NCBI GenBank assembly: GCA_029891385.1
Contig: CM057233.1
Span: forward strand, 12,837,460 to 12,901,459
From: Erythroxylum novogranatense
Taxonomy: Eukaryota > Streptophyta > Magnoliopsida > Malpighiales > Erythroxylaceae
Direction of reading: 5' to 3'
DNA: 64,000 nt
Part shown: positions 44,127 through 56,700 of the stretch, piece by piece
How the letters are laid out: each line of letters begins with the position of its first letter
Position numbering within the stretch: position 1 is the stretch's first letter
Made by a program: the position numbers and the translations under genes
The notes under the pieces: generated by a model
Seen by the model: the letters and a program-made list of their open reading frames with translations, nothing else
Database searches by the model: none
What the model was told of the DNA's origin: nothing

Positions 44127-46229
44127 TGTTGGATCGGAAAAAGAAAACATGCTTAGTTTGGAGAAACGATAGATTTCAAAACTTTTTAAGAAATCATCTT
44201 GCAGCGGAAGCAATATATCCAAATCAACATGCTAATCCATACATGATATGGTATAAGGATAATAAAACTAAGAACAAGATAAAAGGAATTACCGACTCCT
44301 TATTCTGACTTTGAATCCTCATTGCTATCCTCTCCTTCTTGTATCCAAATTCTTTGCCTTTGAGTCTTTTCCTTTAGCAATCTATCTTCTTCCTTGTTGT
44401 AGTATCCTCAACCAATTAGATTTACCACTTGTTCTTCAAGGAAAACTAGGTTAACAAAATCCTTTGGTGGGAAAGGAGAAGAAATATTTGGAGGAGATTT
44501 TCTTAGAAGAAGAAGAACCAAAATTGAAACTCTTTCAATTCTTTCACTTAGGAATTTCAGTTCTACCTTGCATGAAAGGAGAGAATGTCTAAAAACCATG
44601 CAAGAACCACTTCTTACATCTCAATTTCAAAATATGCATGAATGGAAAGAGTGAGAGGCATCCAATGCATCACTTCTTACATTAATCACTCATCAAATAG
44701 CCAATAAATGAGACTTACTTCATTTATCTTTAAAATGGCTATTTGAAAAGACCATAACTTATAATTGAATACCCATTTCGGTTTTGTCAAGAAGAAAGAA
44801 GGAAGATGGTCTATCTAATGCACATCTTTCATCTTTAATCTAACGAATGCAAATAGGTTACATGCCAACATTAAAAGCCAACCATTAAACCATTTAATGG
44901 TAAGTTCATAACTCCATTTAATAATGATGAATCATAATAAAGACCATCTTTATTTAGTATTTTAATGTCAAATGTGTGGTTACACATCTAACCTAACACA
45001 ATTTCGAAATTGCTTCTTCTCCATTTAAAAAAAATTGTTTTAATATAATTAATCTAATCAATTACATTAAACCAAAACAAGCTCATTTCTAAATGAACAT
45101 ATGGGCTTCCAATTAACCATTAATTAGTATAAGCCCATCATCCAATTATGGACTTCTAAAGCCTCCAAACTACTTCTTACTTAGCTTGATAACCTTCCTT
45201 AAAGCCAAGTGGAGAATCTTATTGGACTTTGATAATTCAAGCTCCAATAAGCCCAGAAATAATTCAATCTCATTGGAATTAATTCTAGCTTATTAACTAA
45301 ATGTCATTCCACTAAAGACAATTAGTTAAACTCTTGAATTATTAAATATTATGAGAATATGTCCAATTGCAAACCCTATTTAGAACCTTATTATAGCCAT
45401 CCGCACAACAAAGGGTAAAATTACCGTTTTGCCCTTATGTTGGTTTTTCCTTCTAGATCTCTCATTTTACTTTATATGGTGATTAACACATAAGATCTCA
45501 TCTTAGTGTTAAGACTTGATGGGTAGCTAGTCCATCAAACTACTGGCGCTAGTTTAATCACCAAATCTCCTTAAAACATCTAGAAGAGATGATAACACTA
45601 TAAACTCTTTATTTGAGTGAATGTTCCTTGATACATGTTTCAATTAATAATTCCAACATGCGAACCTTTGGATTAATACCTGTAAAATCCATTTCGATCA
45701 TATCAAGAATTATAATGAAACACATATGAGTTCACCACTCATCAAGATTTTGGTTCATAATAGCGAATGCTTAAGTTGTATGTTTTAAGATTAAAGTAAC
45801 GACCACTTTATTCTTGAAAACATACTTGATTCAATTCATTTAATAGTGCCATTATCGATAGTCTACTACTATCATGATATGAAACTCATCATTCCCTTTA
45901 AGTAAACTCCTTTACTTATATGGAGATAAATCACAACACTACGATCTAAACCATAATCAAACGACCAACTTGATTATTCAACTGTGAATCAATTAATTGA
46001 TTCTAATAATATACATGTTTCCCATACATCTCTATGTATATGTATATTACTTACAAATGAATCTTGGTACCTTATGACCAGATATATAATGCTTATACAG
46101 ATAAAACCAAACTCTTTTGTTTTATTAATAATAAATATTTTCATTACAAAGCTCAGAATGGCTGAAGAAGATAAAGTTACATGTAAATACACTTGCTTTC
46201 CAGGGCACTATATTTACATAACTCCAACA
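44127..46229 (-). repeat. 5' LTR of the Tork-like Copia element
   Basis: The 2103-bp LTR runs in plus-strand reading from TGTTGGATCGG to ACTCCAACA. It faces LTR-a (46235-48212) in inverted orientation. Confidence 0.9.
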
Positions 46230-48212
46230 GAAACATGTACATTATAAGAATCTAAAATAATGGATTCACAATTGAATAATCAAGTTGGTCACTTAATTAT
46301 GGTTTAGACTGCAACGTTGCGATTTATCTCGTGCAAGTAAGGTAGTTTACTTCAAGGGAATGATGATTTTTATATCATGATAGTATTCGACTACGATAAT
46401 GGCACTATTAAATGAATCTAGAATTAAGTATATTTTTAAGAATTAAGTAGGTCATTACTTTAGTCTTAAAACATACATTTTAGCATTTGCTTATTATAGA
46501 CCATAATCTTGAAGATTAGTGAACTCATATGTGTTTCATTGTAATTACTAAAACATACATTTTAGCATTTGTTTATTATGGAATACAATCTTGATGAGTA
46601 GTGAACTCATATTTGTTTCATTATAATTCTTGATATGATTGGAATAGATTTTTATAGAGTATTAATCCAGTGTCTATATGTTGGAATTGTTAATTGAAAC
46701 ATGTATTAGGAAACATTAACTTAAATAAAGAGTTTATAGTGATATCATCACTTCTAGAAATTTTATGGAGATTGGTGCTTAAACTGGCGCCAAGAGTTTG
46801 ATGGACTAGCTATCCATTAAGTCTTAATACTAAGATGAGATCTTGTGTGTTAATCACGTTATAGAGTAAAACGGGAGATCTAGAAGGAAAAATCAACATA
46901 AGGGCAAAATGGTAATTTTACCCTTTGTTGTGTAGATGGCTATAATAAGGTTCATAATAGGGTTTACAATTGAACATATTATTTGAAACATGTGTCCTTA
47001 TAATATTTACTAATTCAAGAGTTCAACTACTTGTCTTTAGTGGATTGACATTTAGTTAATAAGCTAGAATTAATTCTAATGATATTAAATTAATTATGGG
47101 CTTATTAGAGCTTAAATTATCTAAGTCTAACAAGATTCCCCACTTGGCTTCGAGGAAGGTTGTTAAGCAAAGTAAGAAACATAAATGGAGGTTTTAAAGC
47201 CCATAATTGAATGTTGGGCTTGCACTAGTTAATGGTTAATTAGAAGCCCAAATGAACATTTTGAATGAGCTAGACTTTGGTTTATTTTATTAATTTCATT
47301 AATTAAATTTAAACAAAATTTTTTAAAAAAGGAAGGTACAATTTTGGATTTATTAGGGTTGAATGTGCAGCAACACATTTAGTATTGAATTGCTACATAA
47401 AGATGCTATTTATCATGCATTATCATCAATAAATGGAGCAATGATCTTATCATTAAATGGTTTAATGGTTGTCTTTTAAGGATGACATGTAATGTAACCT
47501 TTTAACATTCATTTGATTAAAGAGAGGAAGAGGTGCATTTGATGTACTCTCTTTTCCATCTTTAATCCATAACTAAAAATGAGATGGTCTTCTTTAGATT
47601 ATTAATCTTTTCTTATAGCCATCTTAAACAAATGAGAAGAGTCTCATTTATTGGCTTCTTTATGATTGATTAAAGAATGAAGTGATGCATTGGATGCACA
47701 TAACTTCTTTCTTTTATGATAGCTGAAATTGACAAGGAGAGTAAGAAGTGTTCTTATATTTTTGACTCACTCTCTCCTCTCATGCATGCATAGCCGAGAG
47801 AAGAGACTCATTTTTGGCTTCTTTCTTCTAAAAAAATCTCCTTAAAAAATTTCTTCTCCTTTCCCACCAAAAGATCTTGTTAACCAATTTGTCTAAGAAA
47901 AACAGGTGGTAGATTGGATTAGTCAATGATACAACAACAAAGAGTGCATACATTGACAAAGGAAATACAAAAGAGTCAAAGCTATAGCAAGGATTCGGAG
48001 AAGATACAAAAGCGAGGACTCAAAGTTGTAGCAAAGAGTTGGTATATTTCTACCACCTTGTTCTTATGTAAATTATTTTTCTTATATCATATCATATATA
48101 GCTGAAACATGTTGATTTGGTTATGTTTTTTTTGCTGTGTTTTGATTTCAGAAAAAGTTTTGAAATCTACCGTTTTAGGTAAATCTTGCATGCTTTTGTT
48201 TTCGATGCAACA

Positions 48213-49076
48213 ATTGGTATCAGAGCCATTTTATTATGCATGATTTTGGTTACTATATGTGATACATGGGTTTCCAATTAAATTTTGTATACTACATATT
48301 TTTATGTGATAAAAATATATATGTGTAGGTTTTTCTCTTTTGATTGTCCATAGAATATAATTTTATCTTATAAGTTTTCTTCATTTGGTTTGCAACAAGT
48401 AGGGTGGCCTATCATTGTCATGTTTCCTCCTGGGTTTCATTTTTATATTTTCTTTGATTTTGTAATGTACATAATTTTGGAATATAGAAGATGGATCAAC
48501 TATGGATTAAAGAGAAGAATACGTAATGGTTTTGGAGTATCCTTTGGTGTATTAGTAAAGTTTCGATTTTATGAAAACCAAAGTGTTGGATTTTTGTTTT
48601 AACAAAATTTCAGTTTTGTGAAAACTAAGGTGCTGGAAATTTTTTTCACAAAATTTCAGTTTGATGAAATACAAGTGCTGGAATGTTTTTTGAGTGTCTC
48701 ATTTACTAAAAACAAGTGTTGGAATTTTTGTTTTTATATTGCCAAAGTTTCTGCTTTGATGAAAAAAAATGTTAGAAATTTTGTTTTCAAAGTGAAAAAA
48801 ATCAGTTTTATGAAAATGCCATTACACAATTTTTACCGAATGGGGCGAGTCATGTGGATGAAGAGTTCGAAGTGGAAGATCCAAGTCCAGAAATAAATTT
48901 TTGGGCCTAAAAGCCTTGTAATTTTATATATATTCTAGGATGGATAATCAAATGTGGCCTATTAGTTAATGAGATAAATGGATAAATGGACATAAATAGT
49001 ATGTGATATTATGTGTTGTATGTAATTTAGAAAATTACCAACCCTAGGCTTCGCCATGCATTCATTATGTATGAGA
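48213..49076 (+). mobile_element. Leader segment between LTR-a and LTR-b (coding region deleted)
   Basis: It starts with the primer site TGGTATCAGAGC (48215-48226) and carries the family's leader landmarks. These include repeated TTTCAGTTT-GTGCTGGAATTTT-like units (48540-48800), then GTGGCCTATTAGTT and GCCATGCATTCATTATG. It joins LTR-b directly at TATGAGA-TGTTGAAG. There is no gag, pol or clear polypurine tract. At 864 bp it is a deletion derivative resembling a large TRIM-type element. Open frames of 70-92 codons inside it show no family resemblance and are repeat by-products. Confidence 0.7.
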
Positions 49077-49245
49077 TGTTGAAGTTTTGCAAATATAGTG
49101 CCTTGGAAAGCAAGTATATTTAATGTAACTTAATCTTCTTCAGTTACAGTTTTGTAACGAAAATATTAATTATTAATAAAACAAAAGAGTTTGGTTTTTA
49201 TTAGCATTATATATCTAGTCCTAAGGTATCGAAATTCTTTTATCA

Positions 49246-49291
<46 letters not shown>

Positions 49292-49783
49292 ATAGATACA
49301 TACAGAGAGATATATGGGAAGCATGTACATTATAAGAATATAAAATAATGGATTCACAATTGAATAATTAAGTTGGTCGCTTAATTATGGTTTAGATTGC
49401 AGCGTTGTGATTTATGTTGTGCAAGTAAAGGAGTTTACTTCAAGGAAATGATGAGTTTCATATCATGATAGTAGTCAACTATAAGTTTCATATGATGATA
49501 GTTGTCGACTATGATAATGACACTATTAAATGAATATGGAATCAAGTATGTTTTTAAAAATAAAGTAGGCCGTTACTTTAGTCTTAAAACATACATTTTA
49601 GCATTTGCTTATTATGAACCACAATCTTGATGAGTAATGAACTCATATGTGTTTCATTATAATTCTTGATATGATTGGAATGGATTTTTATAGAGTATTA
49701 ATCCAGTATCTATATGTTGGAATTGTTAATTGAAACATGTATCAAGGAACATTCACTCAAATAAAGAGTTTATAGTGATATTA
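49077..49783 (+). repeat. LTR-b of the internally deleted Copia element, truncated
   Basis: It begins TGTTGAAGTTTTGC and follows LTR-a for about 700 bp. It is cut at 49783, where an old Gypsy LTR starts. A (TG)n microsatellite sits inside it. A small duplication of a GATAGT-GTCGACTA word occurs near 49468-49510. Confidence 0.75.
49251..49289. repeat. (TG)n microsatellite in LTR-b
   Basis: About 19 TG dinucleotides have expanded at a site where LTR-a has a short TA/CA stretch. Confidence 0.95.
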
Positions 49784-49817
49784 TGTAACATCCCATTACT
49801 TGTAGGAGGGTTAGAAT
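49784..49817 (+). mobile_element. First 34 bp of an old Gypsy LTR, continued at 60017
   Basis: It begins TGTAACATCCCATTAC. The joined order with 60017 onward parallels the start of the solo LTR read in reverse at 11824: TGTAACATCCCA, then AGGGT-A-AAT-AGTAAAT, later TGTTCATGCATA and GTACATGCAT-CATGA. The Tekay-like element interrupts it with its AGAAT duplication. Confidence 0.7.
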
Positions 49818-52565
49818 TGTAACATCCCGTTATCGATGCGATGAGCATGTTGGTACGGGTAGTTCTGTTATTGCATAAATTGTGATCGAGTGTTTTGTGG
49901 CCTCTGAGATAGATCATTTTGCACATGCATACATGATTGTTCCAGCATTTAAATTGTGATTATGAGTTGAATTGTAAATTTTGAGATAATTGAGTTAGAT
50001 TTGATTTAAAGTGAAATTAGGGATGATTTGAGTGGAATAGTGGAATTAGAGTGAGAATTGAATTTTAGAGATTTTGAAATTAAAAATTGAGCATGAGATT
50101 GAGTGCTTTACATTTTTGAGGAATTATGGGAATTTTTCTGAAACTTTTAGAGTTATGTGTCTGGACCGAGAAAATGCTTAGAGACTGATGATTGTAATTC
50201 CGGTTCCGAAGTGAGTGGTTAATGGCTTGGAAAATTTAGATTTGTGAGTTTAGGAATTATTGCGATGAGCCATTGAAATTTAGAGATTGAGATTGAATCA
50301 ATTTGAGGACTATGATTTATAGGTTAATTTGACCCCCTTTATATAGTTATATGGTTTTGAAATTTGGAGAGAGGTATCCTAGGGCACGAAATTTCTTCCT
50401 CCTTCCTCGGTGATTTCTGATTTTCTCTTGGGTGTGAACTTCCGATCGTTGTGTGCCTCCTTTCCGTTGAGTTGAGCTTAGCTTGTTCCTTTAGAGAATG
50501 GAGATTTGTGGAGTTTGAAGGCTCATCGTGGTTGTGGAAGAAGAGAGAAAGAGTTGTTGATTTCGGAAGATTTTTAGGGTTCCGTTCGATTATGTGATTT
50601 GGTAAGTTTATTTTGTTTTAATGTTGTATTTATGGTTATTTATGGCATTTAAGGTATTCAATGTGTTAGATGGGGTAGCTGAGTGTGTTTAATGGAGGTT
50701 TTAAGAGTATTAATGGCGGAAAAGTCGATTGGAGAAGACGATCGAGTCGCACGTCGCGACGTCTGGAGCAGCCTCGCCGTGACGAGAAAAATGAGTACTC
50801 GCCGCGACGAGTGCGCTCGTCGCGTCTAGCGAATTAAGTTCTCGCCGCGACGAGCAGAGCGGTACATCGCGACGAGCTAGCCGATTCACGTCGCGACGTG
50901 GGTTTCATGGTTGCGACGAGCGGCGGTTTTCTGAAATGAAATAAGAGAGTTTTTGGGGCATATCTTATAGTATAGACCTCCAATTGAGGTGACTCTGGAG
51001 TTGTTATGAACTAGAGAAAGAGGTCTTCGAGTGAGGTTGATAATAAGAGTTCAAAATTAAATTAGCGAGTTCTCAATCATAGAAAGAGAGCTGATTCTGG
51101 TTCCTATAGTGACCGAAGAGTTGTGTTTTGGCGATTGAAGTATAATTAGAGTTTAAATGAGAGATTTGTGGAATCAACGAATATTATTGACCTAGTGAGT
51201 AGTGAATTTTTGTTGTGAAGCGAGAGATAGCGGAATGGGATTGAAGCGCTGGAAAATCATGATCATGCATCATATAATTTTGAATTAAGACATGTGCATT
51301 AGTGAATTTAATTGATTGAGCATCTAGTGATGATAATTCGTTTGAATTGTTATAAAGGCACCGTTGGATCGACAGTCGACGGATATCGCTGGGACTTCTA
51401 GGCAGTAGCTCGGAAGTTATAGGTGAGTAACCTAGTTGGTTCCTCGATCTTTGTGTGATAATATGTGTTGTGAATGTGTGAATTAATTGCCAATGTGAGT
51501 GATACAAATGTGAGATAAATGTGCTGCAATTATGAGTAAATGTTCTGATTGTGAGTGATTGTACGGAATGTGTTGCAAATGTGAATATTGGTGATTGTGA
51601 ATCAGTGTATAGAATTATGAGTAAGTGTTCTGATCGTGACAAATGAGTGAAGTGATATATATATGTATATGTGCTAGTGACTGTGCAAGTGTTAGTGCAT
51701 GCTAGGCATGATTATAAGTGGTAACTAAACAGTTATGACTGAAGCAATTAGTGAGCAGAGCTTTAAGCTAGAATATCAGTGAATAGGCCTAAGGCCAAAA
51801 AGGGAATAGTGCATACCCAGAGGGCTCTCCTATCCCTAAAGTGAGTGGGCAGTAGTGCATACCCAGAGGGCTCTCCTACTTGCCAAAAATGCGAATATTG
51901 ACGCTCAGTCACAACAATGACATAAAAATGAGAATTTGCATACATTATGCATCTGACTGTGTAGTGAAATTGAGAATGCGTGTGATGTATGACAATTGTG
52001 AAGTGATATGTTTGAGCTATGTTATCGTATAAATATGTAAATTATGTACAGTGTTCTAAAATGCGTTAAAGTGTACTATGCGATATATTATGTGTATATG
52101 CATGAGTTGGGTGAACCATCGATGATGGTTTCTCATTGAGTTCGCAAACTCACCCAACATTGCTAATATTTTCGAGCGGCGTTAATAGGTTTCTAGCTCC
52201 GAGATAGACGTTTTCTGTTTGTCGAGTGCTTGGTCAAGCGTAGCGATGGCACATAGGTCGGTCAGCTGGGGCGATCCTTTGAGGATGACCTAGTATAGAC
52301 GTTTTTATCAGTTTCCTTTTTGGGCTATTGTATTGAGACTTTAGGGGACTGATAGACTTGTCTATATTTTGGATTAATGTTATAAAATGAAAGATTACTA
52401 TTGTGGTTTTAAATTTTAGTGATTTACATCATGCGGTTTAATTGTCTTGATGCCATGCGAGTATTTAGTGATAGTTGTGAGTGGTAGCACTTCCTTGCTG
52501 TGGGATATGCGTCGGTACGACCCACGGGTGCCCCGGTGCGTACCCTACGGTAAGGGGGCGCTACA
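49818..52565 (+). repeat. 5' LTR of the Tekay-like element
   Basis: The 2748-bp LTR starts TGTAACATCCCG and ends GGCGCTACA. It contains a CG-rich motif patch at 50739-50930. It also has a near-perfect tandem of GTGCATACCCAGAGGGCTC (about 51809 and 51854) and the GAACCATCGATGATGGTT block shared with other Gypsy LTRs here. Open frames on the minus strand (51184-51642) have no gene character. Confidence 0.92.
50739..50932. repeat. CG-rich CGTCGCGACG motif cluster in the Gypsy LTR
   Basis: About ten variants of CGTCGCGACG or CGCGACGAG fall in 190 bp, in an otherwise AT-rich LTR. The 3' LTR copy (about 58175-58372) has the same cluster with many CG sites changed to TG or CA, plus a short GACGTCTGGA duplication. 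Confidence 0.75.
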
Positions 52566-52570
52566 TTAGG

Positions 52571-52586
52571 TGGTATCAGAGCATGG
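52571..52586 (+). other. Primer binding site of the Tekay-like element
   Basis: TGGTATCAGAGCATGG lies five bases after the 5' LTR. It is an extended iMet-type match. Confidence 0.92.
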
Positions 52587-52629
52587 TTTGGCATCTTTTG
52601 GGCATAGTGTATTTTAGGCTTGAATTTTA

Positions 52630-53707
52630 GTGAGAAAAGCGAAAATTGATCAGATTCTTGTTGATTGTAGGTCATTCGTTCTTGGAGAGCAAGTGGATCG
52701 ACCAGCTGACCTAGGATCCGTGGGAGCTAGTAGAGAGTCCCCTGTGCCTTATTCTGATGAGTTGCCTACCAGAGTTCCCGTGAGACGGGAAAGGAGGTAT
52801 GATAGACTGTGCAAGCAGGGAGCTGTTGACTTCTATGGCAGCACCGACCCTACGGAGGCTGAGGGATGGTTGGAGAGGACAGAGAGAGTCCTCGATTAGA
52901 TGGACTGCGATTCTGAGGAGCGTTCGACTACGCTGATGTCTTTGCTTGTGGTCCGCTTACGGTGGTGGAAGATCGCAGGCGGTTCTTCCAGAGCCTGTGA
53001 TGTTGACATGGGATGACTTTATGAGGGCATTCAAGGATAACTTCATGCCCAAAGTGTATTTAGAGATGAAGATGCAGGAGTTTCTTGAGCTGAGATAAGG
53101 GTCGATGTCAGTGGCCGACTATGAGGTCAGGTTCAATGAGTTGTCGGCGTATGCGTCTGCTTTGATTGCTTCAGAGTCTGACAGATGTCAGAGGTTTGAG
53201 GGCGGACTTAATATGGAGATCCGTACTAGATTGGCCCGATCGGACATGGGTACTTTTATTGAGCTGAGGGCGGCAGCCGTGAGGATTCGGCGATTCATCG
53301 GCGTAGTCACCGAGGTCGGATCAGACCGAGGCAAGAGGCCCAATGATAGTCAGGGCAGTGCTAGTAGAGGATTCAGCAAGCGTCAGAGCAGGACCTTCAG
53401 GTCGTTTGGAGGAGGTAGACAGTCCAGATCTGGGCAGAGGGGCAGATTTGCTCAGTTTAGTGGTGGCCGTAGCGGGGCTAGAGGTTCAGGCCAGATGATC
53501 CCGCTATGTGAGTATTGTGAGAGGAGACACAGTGGGGAATGTTGGAGGTTTACCGGAGCGTGTCTTAAGTGTGGTTCCATGGACCATCAGCTCCGAGAGT
53601 GTCCTTTTACTGTGGAGGCCCAGTCCGCTACGACTGGTAGATCAGACAGTACTACCTCGGTGCAGCAGAGCTGTGGAGGTGGATCTGGATGGAGAGGCCG
53701 AGGCTGA
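52630..53707 (+). pseudogene. Gypsy gag of the Tekay-like element
   Basis: The recognisable gag begins near RRERRYDRLCKQGAVDFYGS and contains EAEGWLERTERVLD, the N-terminal capsid region of chromoviruses. A TAG at 52897 and frameshifts in 52940-53000 break it, and a TAA at 53096 follows. The next open segment carries SVADYEVRFNELSAYA and CQRFEGGLNMEIR. A Gly/Arg/Ser/Gln-rich linker follows, then a nucleocapsid with CEYCERRHSGEC and a zinc knuckle CLKCGSMDHQLREC (CX2CX4HX4C) near 53560-53605. It ends in a GRG-rich tail with a TGA at 53705. The start codon is uncertain. Confidence 0.85.
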
Positions 53708-53734
53708 GGCCGAGGCCGAGCTGAGGGATCTGTA

Positions 53735-56700
53735 GTGAGGTCTGAGGGACAGAGTAGCAGGCAGCAGTCCCAGGCTAGAGTCTATGCTATGACTCGGCAG
53801 GATGCTCAGGTGTCTCCAGATGTTGTTGCCGGTATGCTTCTGATTTCTGGTTTTGAATCATATGCATTGATGGATCCTGGATCCACTCATTCTTTCATTG
53901 CACCGCATGTGGCGTGTAGACTGCATTGTGATAGGGAGAGATTGCAGTGTGGGTTAGAGGTGAGTATACCTCTAGGTAGTACGACAGTTTTGGGTGAGGT
54001 CTGCAAGGGGTGCCCGATAGTGATTGATCAGGCAGAGTTCAGTGCAGATCTGATAGTTTTGCCCTTGAGAGAGATTGATCTGATTCTAGGGATGGATTGG
54101 CTTACTGCGCATAGGGTTGTGATGGATTGCTTTACCAAGGAGGTTGTGTTAGAATCTCCTGGTCAGCCTAGAGTTATTTTTCGAGGTGTTAGTCAGGCAG
54201 TGCCAGCTAGGATGATTTCCCTTATGAGTGCTTTGAGATTGATGCGGAGTGGTTGTGAGGCATTTTTGGCTCATATAGTGGATTCCAGAGTGCAACAGAG
54301 TTTGTAGGATATTCCTGTGATTAGGAAATTTTTGGATGTGTTCCCCGATGATTTATCGGGTTTGCCACCGGATTGGGAGACGGAGTTTGAGATTGACCTT
54401 GTTCCAAGTACCGCTCCTATATCTATACCTCCATACAAGATGGCACCGGTGGAACTGAGAGAGCTTAAGGCTCAGTTGCAGGAGCTTCTGGATAAGGGAT
54501 TTATTAGGCCGAGTGTTTCGCCGTGGGGAGCTCCAGTGTTGTTTGTAAAGAAGAAGGATGGGACTTTAAGGTTGTGCATCAATTATAGGCAGCTGAATCG
54601 GGTGACTGTCAAGAACAAATACCCACTGCCTAGGATCGATGATCTATTTGACCAGTTGCAGAGAGCTCAGGTGTTTAATAAGTTAGATTTGAGATCTAGG
54701 TATTATCAGTTGAGGATCGTAGAGGCCGATGTGCCTAAGAGTGCTTTCAGGAGCAGGTATGGGCATTTCGAGTTCCTAGTGATGCCGTTTGGGTTGACTA
54801 ATGCCCCGGCAGCCTTCATGGCCTTGATGAATAAGGTCTTTCAGCCCTACCTGGATCAGTTCGTGATTGTGTTCATTGATGATATTTTAGTGTATTCGAG
54901 GAGTAAACAAGAGCATGCGGAGCATCTGAGGATTGTGCTGCAGATCATGAGAGAGAGGCAGTTGTATGCCAAATTCACGAAATGTAAATTTTGGCTGGAT
55001 GAGGTGGTGTTCTTAGGCCACATTGTGTCTGGTGAGGGTATCCAGGTGGATCCTTACAAGATTGAGGCAGTGAGGAGTTGGGAAGTCCCGAGGAACGTGT
55101 CAGAGGTTCGGAGTTTCCTCGGATTAGCAGGTTATTACCGGAGGTTTGTCGCGGGGTTTTCAGTGATCGCAGCCCCTTTGACAAAACTTCTGAGGAAGAA
55201 TGTGGCTTTCAGATGGTCTGATGAGTATCAGAGGAGCTTTGAGGAGCTTAGGCATCGATTGACTACGGCACCAGTGTTAGCTTTGCCGTCAGGGTCCGGA
55301 GATTTCGAGGTATTTAGTGATGCTTCGCAGCAGGGATTAGGCAGTGTTCTGATGCAGCATGGGAGAGTTATAGCGTATGCCTCGAGACAGTTGAGGTCTT
55401 ATGAGAGGAATTATCCACTGCATGACTTGGAGTTGGCTGCAGTGGTGTTTGCTTTGAAGATCTGGAGACATTATTTATATGGGGAGACGTTCCAGATCTT
55501 CACTGATCATAAGAGTCTGAGATATCTGTTGAGTCAGCGAGAGTTGAATATGAGACAGAGGAGATGGATTGAGCTGTTGAAAGACTATGATTGCACGATT
55601 GAGTATCATCCAGGGAAGGCCAATGTGGTGGCAGATGCGTTGAGTAGAAGATCTCATATCAGTGCAGCTCAGATTCAGATTGAGAGATTGCCTAGCTTGA
55701 TTCAGTTGAGAGCGCTTAATGTGCAGTTGGATTTGGCTCAGGATGGAGCTTTGATTGCTACTTTGAGGCTGAGGCCGATGTTGCATGATCGGATCAGGAT
55801 CCAGTGTTAGTGAGACTGATGGATAGAGTCAGATCAAGGTTGACTGCTGATTTTAAGTTGAGAGATGGGACTCTTTGGATGGGTCAGAGGTTATGTGTTC
55901 CTGATGTGGATGAGTTGAGGTGAGAGATTTTAAAGGAAGCGCATGTGGCCGCTTATGCTATGCATCCTGGTGTTACCAAGATGTATAATACCCTAAAGTT
56001 ACATTTCTGGTGGCCAGGTATGAAGAGGCAAGTGGTAGAGTTCGTTTCTCGGTGTTTGACGTGCCAGCAGGTAAAGGCTGAGCACCAGGCCCCAGTTGGG
56101 AGATTGCATTCGTTACCCATTCCGGAGTGGAAAAGGGAGCGAATCACTATGGATTTTATTATGGGGTTGCGTAGGACGCCGAGGCAGCATGATGCGATCT
56201 GGGTCATAGTGGACCAGTTGACCAAATCGGCTCACTTCTTCCCAGTGCGAGAGAATAATACCCTCGATCAGTTGGCCCAGAAGTATGTGGCAGAGATTGT
56301 ACGGTTGCATGGGGTTCCGTTGTCGATAGTCTCAGACAGGGATCCCAGGTTCACTTCGAGGTTTTGGAGGAGCCTGCAGTCAGCTTTGGGTTCGAGGTTG
56401 AACTTTAGTACAATGTTTCATCCTCAGACAGATGGGCAGAGTGAGAGGACGATCAAGACTGTTGAGGATATGCTGAGAGCTTGTGTATTAGAGTTCAGAG
56501 GTTCTTGGGATCAGTACTTGGCTCTAGTTGAGTTTGCGTATAATAATCAGTACCAGAGCAGCATTGGGATGGCACCGTATGAGGCCTTATATGGGAGACC
56601 GTGTAGGTCACCTCTTTACTGGGATGAAGAGGGTGTGAGGATGCTTGAGGGCCCCGAGTTGATCCAGGATACAGTGGATAAAGTGAGATTGATTCGGAGT

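Larger units (their letters stand above)
36602..46229 (-). mobile_element. Copia LTR retrotransposon (Tork-like), full length, inserted in its own family's LTR
   Basis: The LTRs are at 44127-46229 (5') and 36602-38709 (3'). Plus-strand ends are TGTTGGATCGG and ACTCCAACA, the latter mutated to ACTACAATA at 38709. A perfect GAAAC duplication flanks it (36597-36601 and 46230-46234). The two 2.1-kb LTRs are nearly identical by eye, suggesting a recent insertion. Internal order on the minus strand is primer site, 1.6-kb leader, gag, protease, integrase, RT, RNase H, polypurine tract. The coding part is unusually decayed for such similar LTRs, with several frameshifts and stops, so it may have been defective before insertion. 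Confidence 0.92.
36398..48212 (+). repeat. LTR-a of an internally deleted Copia element, split by 36602-46234
   Basis: The LTR comprises 36398-36601 and 46235-48212 (about 2.18 kb). It starts TGTTGAAGTTAAG and ends GATGCAACA immediately before a primer site. It belongs to the same family as the minus-strand element that interrupts it. Collinear words include AAATATAGTGCCCTG, ATCTTCTTCAG and AATAAAACAAAA near the start and the AAGGGCAAAATGGTAATTTTACCCTTTGTTGTG stretch (near 46901-46931) in the middle. The sequence is noticeably more diverged than the inserted copy, so it is older. Confidence 0.75.

Noticed and set aside
50739..50932. CpG-island promoter of a host gene
   Set aside because: It occurs at the same place in both LTRs of one element and no host coding sequence follows.
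51184..51642. 152-codon minus-strand frame, repeated in part at 58629-58949
   Set aside because: Lies in the Gypsy LTRs, is disrupted in the partner LTR and has no recognisable domain.
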